In this document: positions 1-6,292 of the stretch, in pieces | How positions within the stretch are numbered: the first letter of the stretch is position 1 | Layout: each line of letters begins with the position of its first letter | Assembly (NCBI GenBank): GCA_024206355.1 | Contig: JAAGZM010000793.1 | Location: 1 to 6,984, forward strand | Direction: 5' to 3' | DNA length: 6,984 bases | Source: Gammaproteobacteria bacterium | GTDB taxonomy: Bacteria; Pseudomonadota; Gammaproteobacteria; Enterobacterales; GCA-2746155 | Notes under the pieces: generated by a model | The model's database searches: none | Seen by the model: only the letters and a program-made list of their open reading frames with translations | Told to the model about the DNA's origin: nothing | Position numbers and translations under genes: made by a program

Positions 1-561
1 AGTACACAGGTTAACTTTCCTCCCATTAGCAGTTTATTGTTGACAATATTTTATGGTGGAACCATCATCGGTGCAGGAATAGGGATGGTATTGAAAGGCA
101 ACGCATCTGCAGGTGGAACGACCATTATCGCGCGAATTGTTGCCAATTATTTTCATATTAAACCCGGTCAAATACTTCTTGTTCTTGATATCACAATTAT
201 TACTTCTATTGGTTTTATATTCGTCGATATAGAGCGGGCATTATGGAGTATGCTGAGCCTTTATGTAACAACTATTGTTATCGATAAGATTTTAACCGGC
301 GCTATCCCTGAAAAAATTGTCCATATTGTTTCAGACAAATCTCCTGAAATTGGTATTAGTATCCATAAGGAATTGGAAAGAGGTGGAACGATTCTTTCCG
401 GTCAAAACATAACGGCCAACGAAGATAAGACTATATTATTTGTCGTCGTAGGGGCACGGAGGATACCTCAGTTACGCACTTTGGTTCTCGGTATTGATCC
501 TGATGCGATAATGATTGTTATGGAAGCCTCAGAAATGGTTGGTACTAGCCGTTGGAGCTAA
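1..561 (+). CDS. YitT-family membrane protein, 5'-truncated (C-terminal 186 residues)
   Basis: The frame is open to the left window edge and ends at TAA 559-561, so the true start lies outside; the TTG at 37 is internal. The visible 186 residues fit the C-terminal two thirds of a YitT protein (membrane domain plus DUF2179). Numbered from the window edge, hydrophobic segments lie at about 12-32, 56-76 and 80-100. The first includes a YGG-x-I-I-G-x-G-I-G stretch, followed by an A-G-G-T-T-I-I-A stretch near 37-43, both characteristic of the family. Residues about 104-182 form the soluble DUF2179 domain, including ELERGGTIL, an ILFVVV strand, R-R-I-P-Q-L and the near-terminal G-I-D-P-D-A-I-M-I-V. 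The family is an integral inner-membrane protein of unproven function; transport is often guessed. It converges on the yibQ operon and shows no disruption. Confidence 0.88.
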   Translation, partial: STQVNFPPISSLLLTIFYGGTIIGAGIGMVLKGNASAGGTTIIARIVANYFHIKPGQILLVLDITIITSIGFIFVDIERALWSMLSLYVTTIVIDKILTGAIPEKIVHIVSDKSPEIGISIHKELERGGTILSGQNITANEDKTILFVVVGARRIPQLRTLVLGIDPDAIMIVMEASEMVGTSRWS

Positions 562-589
562 CCTTTTCTTCTGAAGTTAAACGAAAAGA

Positions 590-723
590 ATAATCCTAGA
601 AAACGTGCAATCAAATGCCTAGGCAAACTCACTCAATGGATGAATACTAATCCTTCTGTAAGTTGCTGTTATAAAGTACATAATCATAATTTTGAGCCGG
701 TCAACTGAGGATTCTAGGATAAT
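590..723. repeat. 12-bp inverted repeat (one mismatch) bounding 134 bp
   Basis: The left arm is ATAATCCTAGAA at 590-601. The right arm at 712-723 reads TTCTAGGATAAT, whose reverse complement ATTATCCTAGAA differs from the left arm at one base. The inner nine bases (593-601 with 712-720) pair perfectly. The arms are 110 bp apart, too far for a simple terminator hairpin. This could be the outline of a miniature mobile element, but I see no flanking target duplication and no transposase, so a chance pairing in AT-rich DNA remains possible. Confidence 0.4.
616..625. repeat. 10-bp perfect palindrome TGCCTAGGCA
   Basis: TGCCTAGGCA is its own reverse complement and contains a central CTAG, a tetramer generally scarce in proteobacterial genomes. 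It lies inside the 590-723 inverted repeat, whose arms also carry CTAG. It could be a dimeric protein-binding site. No T-tract or longer stem supports a terminator. Confidence 0.35.
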
Positions 724-730
724 CATAATT
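680..730. repeat. 12-bp direct repeat ATAATCATAATT, two copies
   Basis: ATAATCATAATT occurs at 680-691 and again at 719-730, starting 39 bp apart. The second copy overlaps the last five bases of the right inverted-repeat arm (712-723). Two AT-rich copies could be a duplication footprint or chance. Confidence 0.35.
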
Positions 731-763
731 CATAGCCTGTTCCTTGTATTAAAACTTTTTTTA

Positions 764-786
764 GTTGAAAGATCAGATCTTGAAAC
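764..786. repeat. Imperfect 23-bp palindrome, possible operator or weak hairpin
   Basis: The symmetrical core AAGATCAGATCTT (769-781) is flanked by GTT at 764-766 and AAC at 784-786, which also pair. Only the two GA dinucleotides (767-768 and 782-783) and the central base break symmetry. On the plus strand it is followed by a pyrimidine-rich stretch to about 830, so weak termination of the yitT-like transcript is conceivable. The stem is AT-rich with few pairs, so this is weak. Confidence 0.3.
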
Positions 787-842
787 AAGCTATTGTTCAT
801 TCTTATTTTATTATTTTTATCCAGAACTCAGGTTAAATAATT

Positions 843-1751
843 CTAATAAGCATTACAGTAAATATTTTCTTCAAGCGTAAATAAGGGCACAAATTTAGAA
901 TGACTCCTAATATTTCGATTATAACAATTATCAAAAAAGCGTTCAGATGCTGGTGGTAATTGTTGCAGTAACTGGGTATGCATGAGCTCACTGGGTGAAA
1001 CCAATTTAACTCCGGCTTTGGCTAATTCAGGAAGCTTCTGCTCAAGATAGCGCATAGTGTTTTCCCTTGGATGCCCAATGGCAATAGCGTGTCCTTGTTT
1101 TCTAGCAATGCGGAGCAATTGTTTAAACTGATTATCGATAGATTCTGGATCATCATAATGATCAAGAAAAACTCTTCTGCTCATTGAAGGTATTTGCCAA
1201 TGTTTAGCTGTTGTAGCAGCAATCGTTTTTGTGGTGGTCCGACTATCTATAAAAAATAGCGCTCTTTGCTTAAGTTCTGCCATCAACCAGTTCATTTTTT
1301 CTCTGTCAGCTGTCAATAAGCTCCCCATGTGATTATTAATGCCGACTACATAGGGTATTGCATTGATATTATTTTCTAGTGTTTTTGCAAATTGCTGTCG
1401 CTTCATATTAGATAACAGAGCTCCTGGGCCTAATAGCTCAACGTATTTTTCAGACTCCATCGGTTGATGCAATAATATATCCATCCCTCGATGATGACCC
1501 AACTGGGCAATTTCTTGACTAAAAGGTGTATGTGGCAAAATACTGAGCGCTACTTCAGACGGCAAATTTGCTGCTCGAAAACCTAGCGCTTTTCGATCTC
1601 CCAAATCATCAATAATGATACTAACTGTCGGTACAGTCTGTTCTAAAGCGTTGAGTGTTTGCTGAAATAAAATGACCGTTACTAGCAAACTAAAAATCAC
1701 TAGGAAGTTGATCAATAAATAACTTAAAGATGTTTTTTCCAAAGTGTGCAT
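843..1751 (-). CDS. yibQ: YibQ-like divergent polysaccharide deacetylase, membrane-anchored
   Basis: The product is about 302 residues, close to the family's usual size. Two starts compete: ATG at 1751 (chosen for codon type) and in-frame TTG at 1757, two codons earlier and better spaced (9 nt) from a GAAGAG lying in the end of ctpA. Counting from the TTG, a hydrophobic segment at 12-31 without an obvious cleavage site suggests an N-terminal anchor with a periplasmic catalytic domain. Family marks follow in order: IIIDDLG (D50, D51), LHQPM (H97), G-I-N-N-H-M-G-S (H143), FFIDSRTT (D171), R-R-V-F-L-D and a late G-H-P (H229). These resemble the metal and active-site positions of the NodB-type fold. 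The family's substrate is not established; a role in peptidoglycan or envelope polysaccharide processing is inferred from its envC and ctpA neighbours. It is the last gene of the operon, only 4-10 nt after ctpA, suggesting translational coupling. Confidence 0.9.
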   Translation of the reverse strand: MHTLEKTSLSYLLINFLVIFSLLVTVILFQQTLNALEQTVPTVSIIIDDLGDRKALGFRAANLPSEVALSILPHTPFSQEIAQLGHHRGMDILLHQPMESEKYVELLGPGALLSNMKRQQFAKTLENNINAIPYVVGINNHMGSLLTADREKMNWLMAELKQRALFFIDSRTTTKTIAATTAKHWQIPSMSRRVFLDHYDDPESIDNQFKQLLRIARKQGHAIAIGHPRENTMRYLEQKLPELAKAGVKLVSPSELMHTQLLQQLPPASERFFDNCYNRNIRSHSKFVPLFTLEENIYCNAY

Positions 1752-1761
1752 TTTCAAAGCT

Positions 1762-3093
1762 TTAATGCTCTTCTATTAACGATGATTTTCGCTCAGATTT
1801 TAAACTCAAAATACTGATACCACGTAAAAGGTTTAATGCCTCAGATAACTGAAAGTCATTATTGAGTAATGCTTGAGCTTTCTTTTCATCATCAATTTCA
1901 GATGTTGGTTTTGGTAAGTTTTCATTGCTCAATGAACCTTTTAGGTCGGCTTCAAAAATATCCTTACCTTCATCTTCTGCGCTGACTATCTCGGCCTGCT
2001 TAACTTCTATATCTGGAATGATACCAAGCCCCTGAATAGACCGGCCTGAGGGGGTAAAATAGCGCGCGGTTGTTAATTTAAGTACTGCTTCTCCAGTAAT
2101 TGGCATCAAGGTTTGAACTGACCCTTTACCAAATGAGCGGGTGCCCATAATAATCGCTCTATTATGATCTTGAAGTGCACCAGCAACAATTTCTGCAGCA
2201 GATGCAGAGCCACTGTTAATTAAAATAATAAGAGGAGCACCGTATAAGACATCTCCTTTACTAGCTGAAAGCTCAACATTTGTTGAGTCAGCTCTGCCTT
2301 TGGTAGAAACGATCAATCCCTCATTAAGAAATGCATCGGATACCTTTTTCGCAGCCATTAAAACACCACCAGGATTATTTCTTAAATCCAAGACTAGGCC
2401 TTCAATTTTACCTTCATTCTGCTCTCGCAGCAATTCGATTTCATCGGTTAAATCATACCCCGTTCGGCTTTGAAACTGAGTAATTCTTACATAGGCAATA
2501 CCCTTTCCAAGCCATTGGCTCTGGATACTTGAAAGTCGAATAATTTCTCTAACCAGATTAAACTCTAAGAGTTCATTTTCACCAACGCGACGAATACTGA
2601 GCACGACGTTCTCACCTATCTCACCGCGCATCATTTCCATTGCATCGACTGCTTTAATATTCCTTAAAGGCATGTTATCAATTCTTATAATTAAATCTCC
2701 GGGTAGTATTCCGGCGTGTGAAGCGGGACTATCATCAATGGGAGTGATTATCTTTATTAAACCATTTTCAGGGATAACTTCTATCCCGAGACCACTGTAT
2801 TGCCCAGCAGAGGAATCTTGAAGGTTGCCATAGGATTCTTTGTCGAGAAACGTTGAATGGGGATCAAGGCTATCCAACATGCCCGCAATTGCACCTTTGA
2901 TCAGATCGTGATCATCGACCTTTTCAACATAAGTACTTTTAATGCGATTGTATACTTCTGCTAATGTTCGTAATTCATCAAGCGGTAATGGTTCTGGCTC
3001 TGTTATAACTTCATCTGCAGCCATCAGAGAAGTACTGAAATAGAATTGGCACATTAAACCAATAACTATTAATCGCTTTATTGTAGATGCCAT
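1762..3093 (-). CDS. ctpA: Carboxy-terminal processing protease CtpA (family S41)
   Basis: This 443-residue protein starts at ATG 3093 behind a strong GGAG site and opens with a signal peptide (hydrophobic about 7-24, likely cut after MAA near 26), so it acts in the periplasm. Residues about 40-95 are the N-terminal helical region, with GMLDSLDPHSTFL at 71-83. Residues about 100-180 form a PDZ domain (GLGIEV, then A-G-I-L-P-G-D-L-I). The S41 protease core follows, with LDLRNNPGG at 235-243. The nucleophile is S298 in NSGSASAAEI, the general base K323 in SFGKGSVQ, and Q327 completes the triad; their 25 and 29 spacing from the serine equals that of E. coli Prc. The acidic C-terminal tail ends with a helical L-S-E-A-L-N-L-L-R-G segment usual in gammaproteobacterial CtpA. 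Such proteases trim or degrade envelope proteins, including murein hydrolases in some species; the substrate here is not known. Confidence 0.95.
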   Translation of the reverse strand: MASTIKRLIVIGLMCQFYFSTSLMAADEVITEPEPLPLDELRTLAEVYNRIKSTYVEKVDDHDLIKGAIAGMLDSLDPHSTFLDKESYGNLQDSSAGQYSGLGIEVIPENGLIKIITPIDDSPASHAGILPGDLIIRIDNMPLRNIKAVDAMEMMRGEIGENVVLSIRRVGENELLEFNLVREIIRLSSIQSQWLGKGIAYVRITQFQSRTGYDLTDEIELLREQNEGKIEGLVLDLRNNPGGVLMAAKKVSDAFLNEGLIVSTKGRADSTNVELSASKGDVLYGAPLIILINSGSASAAEIVAGALQDHNRAIIMGTRSFGKGSVQTLMPITGEAVLKLTTARYFTPSGRSIQGLGIIPDIEVKQAEIVSAEDEGKDIFEADLKGSLSNENLPKPTSEIDDEKKAQALLNNDFQLSEALNLLRGISILSLKSERKSSLIEEH

Positions 3094-3099
3094 TAGTTA

Positions 3100-3103
3100 C
3101 TCC
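3100..3103 (-). promoter_or_regulatory. Ribosome binding site GGAG of ctpA
   Basis: On the minus strand GGAG lies six bases before ATG 3093, an optimal Shine-Dalgarno arrangement. It fixes the ctpA start and shows that ctpA is initiated independently despite lying only 53 bases after envC. Confidence 0.75.
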
Positions 3104-3146
3104 GCAGGCTTAGTTAATACTTCTTTTAAAATAAATAATACAGGAC

Positions 3147-4310
3147 CTAACCACGGCGAACAAATTTAACTGGGTTAAGTGCTTTTGAACGTAATCTAAT
3201 TTCAAAGTAAAGACCCGTTGTTGGATAACCACCACTTTGACCAACCGTGGCAATCTGTTCGCCTGCCTCAACCCAGTCACCTGGTTGCTTAAATAATGCT
3301 TCGTTATGTCCATAAAGGCTCATATATCCATCACCATGGTCAATAATGATAATTAAACCAAAGCCTCTTAAATAATCTGAGTAGACAATTCGTCCATGAT
3401 GTATAGCTTTAACATCTTGGCCTTCTTTGGCAGCAATTAACACACCGCTCCAACGCATCTGTCCATTACCTCTTACTGAACCAAATGACTCTTTTACTCT
3501 GCCCTTAACCGGCCAATTAAGTTTGCCTTGAAATTTTGATAAACCACTGAGTGATTCTTCAGGTATTAATGTAGCAACAGTTTGTTTTAATGCTTCAAGT
3601 AATGACGTTAGATCCTGCTCATTCATCTGCCATTCTTTTAGCTGCTTAGAATTATTTTTTAATGAAATATTGAGCTCTGAAATCGCTTTTTGCCGCTTAG
3701 ACTTAAGAGCAGCCAGACGAGTATTTTCTTGCTCATGCTCATTTTCAAGCTTTTGTAATTGTTGTTGCTCTGCAATAATTTCTGTTTCAACCTGAGCCAG
3801 TTTCTCCAAGGTAGTATTCAATGCCTTAATTTTTTCCAGTCGTGCTTTGTTCAAATAATCATAATAAACGAGTGTCCTACCTAGCTTACTGGGATCTTCT
3901 TGGTTAAATATGAGCTTCATATATTCCTGTTTGCCACCCGCATAGGCAGCTCTGATTTGCTCTCTTAATGCTTTTTGCTGAGCTTCTTTATCTCGATTCA
4001 ATCGTTTTTTCTGTACTTTTAATGCTTTCAATCTAGAGTGACTTATTTTTGATTTTTTTCGAGTGCTTTCAAGTATTTTTCGAGATTGGCCAATTAATAC
4101 ATCGGTCTTTTTTAGAGCTTTTTGCTCCTTATTTAAAGAACTTCTTTTCTTTGTTTGATTTGACTGCAGTTGTTTTATTTTTGCTCTTAATTCAGATAAT
4201 TCTTTTTCTGTAGCCTGTCGTTTTTTAAAACGATCATCACTACTAGCTGCTGAAGTCGTATCAGCTATTACTAAAAAGACAGTGAGCAGAAAGAAATGAA
4301 GTATTTTCAA
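3147..4310 (-). CDS. envC: Murein hydrolase activator EnvC (degenerate LytM/M23 domain)
   Basis: The 387-residue protein starts at TTG 4310, supported by AGGGA six bases upstream and an in-frame TAG at 4322-4320. A signal peptide (hydrophobic about 3-16, cut near 21) exports it to the periplasm. Residues about 26-120 and 155-245 are long Lys/Gln/Glu-rich heptad-like stretches, the paired coiled coils of EnvC, broken by the conserved A-A-Y-A-G-G-K-Q-E-Y segment at 121-130. Residues about 262-387 are the LytM domain. The zinc motif H-x-x-x-D is replaced by W287 and L291, and the usual H-x-H is G366-L-Y368 in GLYFEIR, while H335 of LYGH remains. The domain therefore should not cut peptidoglycan itself. 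By family knowledge EnvC is recruited by FtsEX and activates the septal amidases AmiA/AmiB for daughter-cell separation. It lies between gpmI (37 bases) and ctpA (53 bases). Confidence 0.94.
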   Translation of the reverse strand: MKILHFFLLTVFLVIADTTSAASSDDRFKKRQATEKELSELRAKIKQLQSNQTKKRSSLNKEQKALKKTDVLIGQSRKILESTRKKSKISHSRLKALKVQKKRLNRDKEAQQKALREQIRAAYAGGKQEYMKLIFNQEDPSKLGRTLVYYDYLNKARLEKIKALNTTLEKLAQVETEIIAEQQQLQKLENEHEQENTRLAALKSKRQKAISELNISLKNNSKQLKEWQMNEQDLTSLLEALKQTVATLIPEESLSGLSKFQGKLNWPVKGRVKESFGSVRGNGQMRWSGVLIAAKEGQDVKAIHHGRIVYSDYLRGFGLIIIIDHGDGYMSLYGHNEALFKQPGDWVEAGEQIATVGQSGGYPTTGLYFEIRLRSKALNPVKFVRRG

Positions 4311-4316
4311 GAATGA

Positions 4317-4321
4317 TCCCT
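4317..4321 (-). promoter_or_regulatory. Ribosome binding site AGGGA deciding the TTG start of envC
   Basis: On the minus strand AGGGA sits six bases before TTG 4310. An in-frame TAG at 4322-4320 excludes any earlier start, and the signal peptide begins immediately after the TTG, so the rare start codon is well supported. Confidence 0.7.
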
Positions 4322-4347
4322 ATGATTTTGCGTGGAGATTACACAAG

Positions 4348-5892
4348 TCACTGCTGATCAGCAATATTGATTAGCACTCTACCAGTCATCTCATTAGGAG
4401 CCGGCAAATCCATCAAGTAGAGTAGTGTGGGTGCAATATCAGACAAAATACCGTCTGAAAAGTTCATCGTCGCTTTTCTTCCATGATAGATAAAAGGTAC
4501 TGGGCCACTTGTGTGAGCAGTATGGGCTTGTCCTGTTTGGCTATCTGCCATTTTTTCAGCATTACCATGATCGGCAGTAATGATACATTCACCTTTTACT
4601 GATTCGAGTGCTTTGATAGTTTTTCCTATACATTCATCAAGCGCCTCAATAGCTTTGACTGCTGCATCAAAATTTCCTGTATGACCTACCATATCTGGGT
4701 TTGCAAAATTGCAGACTATCAGATCATATTGTTCCGACTCAATTGCTGCGACTAGTTTCTCTGTCAGTAAGGGGGCGTTCATTTCTGGCTGAAGATCATA
4801 GGTTGCCACATCAGGCGATGGAATTAATATTCTTTCTTCCCCACCGTATGGTGTTTCTACACCACCACTGAAGAAAAATGTCACATGAGCATATTTTTCA
4901 GTTTCTGCTATCCGTAATTGCTTGAGATTATTATTTTGTAGATATTCACCCAGTACATTTTTTAATACTAATTTAGGATAGGCTATTGGTGCATCAATGG
5001 TATCTGCATATGAAGTGAGCATAACAAAATCTGCGAGGGCTGGGGTTTGCTTCCTCTGAAAACCTGAAAAGTCACTATCAACGAATGCTCGACTAATCTC
5101 ACGTGCTCTATCTGCTCGAAAATTCATGAAGACAACAGCATCGCCATCTTCAATTTTGACTGCCTCTCCTATCAATGTTGGAGCAACGAACTCATCATTT
5201 TCATCACGCAGATAGGCTGCATTCAATCCTTCCATTGCTGTTGAGGCAGTGTAATCAGCATCAAGGTTCGTCAGCATATCGTAAGCTCGTTCAACTCTAT
5301 CCCATCGTTTATCTCTATCCATGGCATAGTAGCGCCCGACTAATGAAGCAATTCGGCCTTTACCAATTTTTTTAAATACAGCTTCCGCATTTTCAATAGA
5401 GGCTGATGCACTCCTTGGCGGAGTATCTCTTCCATCTAGAAAGCCATGCAAATAGATATTATCAATTCCTTCTGCTGCTGTCATTTCTATCATTGCATGA
5501 AGATGTTGCTCATGGCTATGTACTCCACCTGGAGATAATAAACCAAAGATATGTAGTGCTGATTGATTACTTTTTACTTTTGCAATTGCGCTCAATAACA
5601 CTGAGTTCTTTTGAAATTCACCATCAGCTATCGCTTTACTAATACGGCTAAATTCCTGATCAACTACTCGTCCTGCGCCTAAATTAAGATGCCCTACTTC
5701 AGAATTACCCATTTGTCTTGCAGGTAAGCCGACATCAATTCCAGAACCAGATATAAGACTATGACAGTCATTCTGCCAAAGAATATCCATATTCGGTGTC
5801 TTTGCATTCAATATGGCATTATCTTTTGGGTCTTCACTGTATCCCCATCCATCTAAGATGATTAGGGCAACTGATTTAGCAGGTTGTGACAT
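4348..5892 (-). CDS. gpmI: 2,3-bisphosphoglycerate-independent phosphoglycerate mutase
   Basis: The 514-residue cytoplasmic enzyme interconverts 3- and 2-phosphoglycerate in glycolysis and gluconeogenesis through a phosphoserine intermediate with two manganese ions. Full length and all known active-site residues are visible: D14 in LDGWG; the nucleophile S64 in MGNSEVGHLN; H125 in PGGVHSH; R155-D156 in LDGRDTPP; R187 and R193 in GRYYAMDRD; R259 and R262 in NFRADR; K333; D400 and H404 in NPDMVGHTG; D441-H442 in ADHGNAEKM; and H460 in HTAHTSGP. The order and spacing match the Geobacillus stearothermophilus enzyme. ATG 5892 is preceded by GAGAA seven bases upstream. It is the first gene of the gpmI-envC-ctpA-yibQ cluster, a common gammaproteobacterial arrangement whose functional logic is unclear. 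Its promoter must lie in, or next to, the IS remnant upstream. Confidence 0.97.
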   Translation of the reverse strand: MSQPAKSVALIILDGWGYSEDPKDNAILNAKTPNMDILWQNDCHSLISGSGIDVGLPARQMGNSEVGHLNLGAGRVVDQEFSRISKAIADGEFQKNSVLLSAIAKVKSNQSALHIFGLLSPGGVHSHEQHLHAMIEMTAAEGIDNIYLHGFLDGRDTPPRSASASIENAEAVFKKIGKGRIASLVGRYYAMDRDKRWDRVERAYDMLTNLDADYTASTAMEGLNAAYLRDENDEFVAPTLIGEAVKIEDGDAVVFMNFRADRAREISRAFVDSDFSGFQRKQTPALADFVMLTSYADTIDAPIAYPKLVLKNVLGEYLQNNNLKQLRIAETEKYAHVTFFFSGGVETPYGGEERILIPSPDVATYDLQPEMNAPLLTEKLVAAIESEQYDLIVCNFANPDMVGHTGNFDAAVKAIEALDECIGKTIKALESVKGECIITADHGNAEKMADSQTGQAHTAHTSGPVPFIYHGRKATMNFSDGILSDIAPTLLYLMDLPAPNEMTGRVLINIADQQ

Positions 5893-5899
5893 TTTCTTG

Positions 5900-5904
5900 T
5901 TCTC
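5900..5904 (-). promoter_or_regulatory. Ribosome binding site GAGAA of gpmI
   Basis: On the minus strand GAGAA lies seven bases before ATG 5892. It is a modest but well-placed Shine-Dalgarno sequence and supports the chosen start. Confidence 0.5.
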
Positions 5905-5909
5905 AAGTC

Positions 5910-5936
5910 TTTATACTCATAAAAGGGTGTTGCCAA
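5910..5936 (-). promoter_or_regulatory. Candidate hybrid promoter for gpmI at the IS remnant edge
   Basis: On the minus strand TTGGCA (5936-5931, five of six to the -35 consensus) lies inside the putative terminal repeat of the IS6-like relic. TATAAA (5915-5910) follows after 15 bases. IS6-family ends are known to supply outward -35 boxes. Against it: the spacer is short, and a start near 5903 would remove most of the GAGAA ribosome site. A weaker alternative inside the relic is TTGATG (5984-5979), 18 bases, CATTAT (5960-5955), which would leave a leader of about 55 bases. Confidence 0.25.
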
Positions 5937-6265
5937 CTTACCAAACTCCGACAAATAATGGTAACAGTTTCTGCCATACATCAAAATTTTGAAGGGCCTG
6001 CCCCAGGAGCTAAACGATTGCTTTGGGCGCCATTGGTGAATGGTTTCGTAGCTGACGGTAATATTTCTGGCTGCAAATAACTCATCGATATCACGAAAAC
6101 TGAGAGTGAAACGCAAATACAACCAGAAAAATTGCCTCGTGAAACGTTTTGGGTACTGTATGGCTAATAATTTGGGATGGGTAACGGTAACCTGAGTACA
6201 TTTTGTTATTTTTCATAATGGAATTATGGCATACTTCAGGAAAGTGTCATCAACTTGACAGTGCC
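5925..6265 (-). mobile_element. Decayed IS6-family-like insertion sequence remnant
   Basis: This stretch fills nearly all of the gpmI-rhlE intergenic region. It contains recognisable N- and C-terminal pieces of an IS6-type transposase on the minus strand. Putative ends are, on the minus strand, GGCACTGTCAAGTT starting at 6265 and, on the plus strand, GGGTGTTGCCAACTT starting at 5925. Both begin with GG and share a CAA-x-TT block, resembling IS6-family termini, but they match each other at only about half the positions. The eight bases outside each end (5917-5924 and 6266-6273) are not a direct repeat. At 341 bp it is less than half the roughly 800 bp of a complete element, and the DDE catalytic centre is gone. 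The transposase fragments are more certain than the exact ends. Confidence 0.6.
5938..6216 (-). pseudogene. IS6-type transposase pseudogene (N and C termini only)
   Basis: Three pieces in two frames reconstruct the ends of an IS6-type transposase. From ATG 6216 (or ATG 6201) one frame gives Y-S-G-Y-R-Y-P-S-Q-I-I-S-H-T-V, ending at 6154. After 28 extra bases (6153-6126) a second frame continues WLYLRFTLSFRDIDELFAAR and N-I-T-V-S-Y-E-T-I-H-Q-W to 6030; this is the family's N-terminal helix-turn-helix region. Positions 6009-5941, back in the first frame, read ALQNFDVWQKLLPLF and end at TAA 5940-5938, similar to the F-x-x-W close of such proteins. About 150 central residues with the DDE triad are missing, so no active protein can be made. 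The N-terminal match is strong from memory of the family; the C-terminal match is weaker. Confidence 0.65.
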
Positions 6266-6283
6266 ATTAGTACGGCTTTTTAA
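6255..6283 (+). promoter_or_regulatory. Candidate promoter for rhlE at the IS remnant edge
   Basis: TTGACA (6255-6260) is a perfect -35 hexamer, read outward from the putative terminal repeat of the IS6-like relic. After 17 bases comes TTTTAA (6278-6283), only three of six to the -10 consensus. Initiation near 6290 would give an almost leaderless rhlE transcript, so this is doubtful. TTGTTA (6203-6208) with TATGGC (6225-6230, 16-base spacer) is a weak alternative further upstream. Confidence 0.25.
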
Positions 6284-6292
6284 GACAAAACT

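Larger units (their letters stand above)
562..842. other. Convergent gene-free spacer between the yitT-like gene and yibQ
   Basis: These 281 bases separate two converging genes. I see no coding frame with recognisable protein features. A 62-codon frame from TTG 692 runs into the 3' end of yibQ and looks like chance. No strong GC hairpin plus T-tract is visible for either strand. A six-base pair CTTTTC/GAAAAG just after the yitT-like stop has no T-run behind it. The spacer holds an interrupted inverted repeat (590-601 with 712-723), a 10-bp palindrome (616-625), a 12-bp direct repeat (680-691 and 719-730) and an imperfect 23-bp palindrome (764-786), each listed separately. Confidence 0.6.

Noticed and set aside
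563..588. CTTTTC/GAAAAG hairpin after the yitT-like stop as a terminator
   Set aside because: It has only six mostly A-T pairs, a long loop and no T-tract.
692..880. 62-codon plus-strand frame from TTG in the convergent spacer
   Set aside because: No ribosome site, no recognisable protein features, AT-driven composition, and it overlaps the antisense of the yibQ 3' end.
3019..3093. Possible lipoprotein signal in CtpA (Cys15 after G-L-M)
   Set aside because: The residues before the cysteine do not fit a lipobox, and the hydrophobic segment continues past it to a normal M-A-A cleavage region.
3110..3313. 67-codon minus-strand frame overlapping the 3' end of envC
   Set aside because: It is an alternate frame of the well-supported EnvC LytM domain and runs into the spacer.
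5175..5642. Two plus-strand frames (5175-5375 and 5406-5642) antisense to gpmI
   Set aside because: They lie wholly inside a gene whose catalytic residues are all intact, and neither resembles a known protein.
5886..6080. Plus-strand 64-codon frame over the gpmI start and IS relic
   Set aside because: It is antisense to the transposase fragments and to the gpmI start, with no protein features of its own.
6245..6260. TGTCA-N6-TGACA inverted repeat upstream of rhlE as a regulator site
   Set aside because: The arms are only five bases and fall inside the putative terminal repeat of the IS6-like relic, which explains the sequence without a regulator.
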